The notes below the pieces were generated by a model. The model was not told the origin of the DNA. It saw nothing but the letters and a program-made list of their open reading frames with translations, and did no database searches. The position numbers and the translations under genes were made by a program. 6,757 nt of DNA, from the NCBI GenBank assembly GCA_937892405.1, contig CALAFS010000231.1, positions 1 through 6,757 of the forward strand. Reading direction: 5' to 3'. This document shows, in pieces, positions 6,074 to 6,757 of this stretch (within the stretch, counting starts at the first letter, position 1; each line of letters opens with the position of its first letter). Origin of the DNA: an uncultured Clostridia bacterium (GTDB lineage: Bacteria > Bacillota > Clostridia > Oscillospirales > CAG-272).

Positions 6074-6132
6074 GCGCACGCGTCCTCCGTGTGCGCCGCC
6101 GTAAAGATAAGGTGTCCCGCACCCCTTTGCGG
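6074..6132 (+). other. Two small hairpins in the subtilase mRNA leader
   Basis: GCGCAC (6074-6079) can pair with GTGCGC (6091-6096). CCGCA (6117-6121) can pair with TGCGG (6128-6132), just before the AAAGGA ribosome site at 6135-6140 and partly covering the adjacent GGAG. They could modulate translation. They match no riboswitch that I know. Confidence 0.35.
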
Positions 6133-6150
6133 AGAAAGGAACGAATTTTT

Positions 6151-6757
6151 ATGAAGCAACGAATCCTTCGCCCCCTTGCGACCTGCTTTTTATGCATGGC
6201 GCTGTTTGCGAGCGTCATCTTCGGCATAGTCGCAAGCTCGCTTGCGGACGGCGGTGCCGTTCCCGAGTTCCGGGGCGGTACTCTCTCGAAGGTGGAGAAC
6301 CTCGATCTCGACGCAATCCGGCAGATGTTCCTATCGGACAGCGTGCAGGAGAATACGAGATATTCCTACACGGGCGACCGCTGGGTGATCGTGGATCTCG
6401 GCGGCGAGTCACTCTATGAGCGCTATCTTTCCTCGGAAGGATATGAGAGCTTTGCCGCATATTGCGAGTCGTCGGAGGCTGCGGCATACCGCGAGGCGGC
6501 AGAGATCCGCCACGCCGCTTTCCGCGATCGGCTGAACGCCGCGGGCATCACCTATACATACAAATATTCCTACACCGCGCTGAACGACGGCGTCGCCCTT
6601 CGCCTCTCGGCGGATGACTGCCGCACCGTCGCCGGTATGGACGGTGTCTCGGGCGTCTACTTCTCGGAGCGCTATTCGGTGCCGAAGGCGGCGACCGTCA
6701 ATAACGCGAACGTCTATACGACGGGTATCTACAATGCGACAGGCATCTCCTATAAAG
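6151..6757 (+). CDS. Secreted subtilisin-like (S8) serine protease, N-terminal part only
   Basis: The reading frame runs without a stop from 6151 to the window edge (202 codons), so the gene is cut by the window. It starts MKQRILRPLATCFLCMALF with a hydrophobic stretch to about residue 28 and a signal peptidase I site at SLA-D (after Ala32), so the product should be exported. RWVIVDLGGESL (77-88) through the GVSGVYFSERYSVP block (165-178) looks like the I9-type propeptide of S8 proteases: it acts as a chaperone and is cut off. NANVYTTGIYNATGISYK then leads towards the catalytic domain, resembling lactocepin-like proteases of Clostridia. The Asp/His/Ser catalytic residues lie beyond the window and are unseen. 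AAAGGA at 6135-6140 is 10 bases before the ATG. It is divergent from the lipoprotein gene. Confidence 0.84.
   Translation, partial: MKQRILRPLATCFLCMALFASVIFGIVASSLADGGAVPEFRGGTLSKVENLDLDAIRQMFLSDSVQENTRYSYTGDRWVIVDLGGESLYERYLSSEGYESFAAYCESSEAAAYREAAEIRHAAFRDRLNAAGITYTYKYSYTALNDGVALRLSADDCRTVAGMDGVSGVYFSERYSVPKAATVNNANVYTTGIYNATGISYK

Noticed and set aside
5916..6227. 103-codon open frame on the - strand
   Set aside because: It covers both promoters and the start of the protease gene, and its translation is a basic, low-complexity sequence.

Overview
The window looks like chromosomal DNA of a moderately GC-rich, low-oxygen member of the Clostridia, probably a gut Oscillospirales or Ruminococcaceae-type bacterium. 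This is an inference from strong AGGAGG-type ribosome sites, a short clostridial flavodoxin, a DUF3793 protein, an InlB-like repeat lipoprotein and a tandem-palindrome intergenic repeat of a kind I recall from such genomes. No database was searched.

Left part (about 1-1865, + strand): four small genes in one direction. They encode a 54-residue single-pass membrane protein, a free-standing heavy-metal-associated (HMA) domain protein with a GMACSMC site, a DUF3793 protein and a short-chain flavodoxin, followed by a strong, probably bidirectional terminator. A 233-base gap after the HMA gene splits the group in two. It holds hairpins, a perfect 22-base palindrome that could be an operator, and a 26-base sequence repeated in tandem. 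The gene mix fits a metal- or iron-responsive locus: flavodoxin replaces ferredoxin when iron is short, and DUF3793 and HMA proteins are often seen near ferrous-iron transport genes. No feo gene lies inside the window, so this is inference.

Middle (about 1866-2097): a gene-free stretch with an intergenic repeat made of two abutting perfect palindromes and a third long inverted repeat. It lies just past the 3' end of the gene read from the other side.

Right part (2098-6757): a 1254-residue lipoprotein on the - strand. It is built from three kinds of repeats: four InlB-like beta repeats, a duplicated domain of about 190 residues, and six degenerate 'GTW' beta modules. It is transcribed divergently from a secreted subtilisin-like protease on the + strand. 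That gene runs off the window edge: only the signal peptide and I9-type propeptide are present, and the catalytic domain lies beyond. The 288-base region between the two start codons has a good sigma-A-type promoter for each gene and a quasi-palindrome between them. Both products should act outside the membrane, and shared regulation is possible but not shown.
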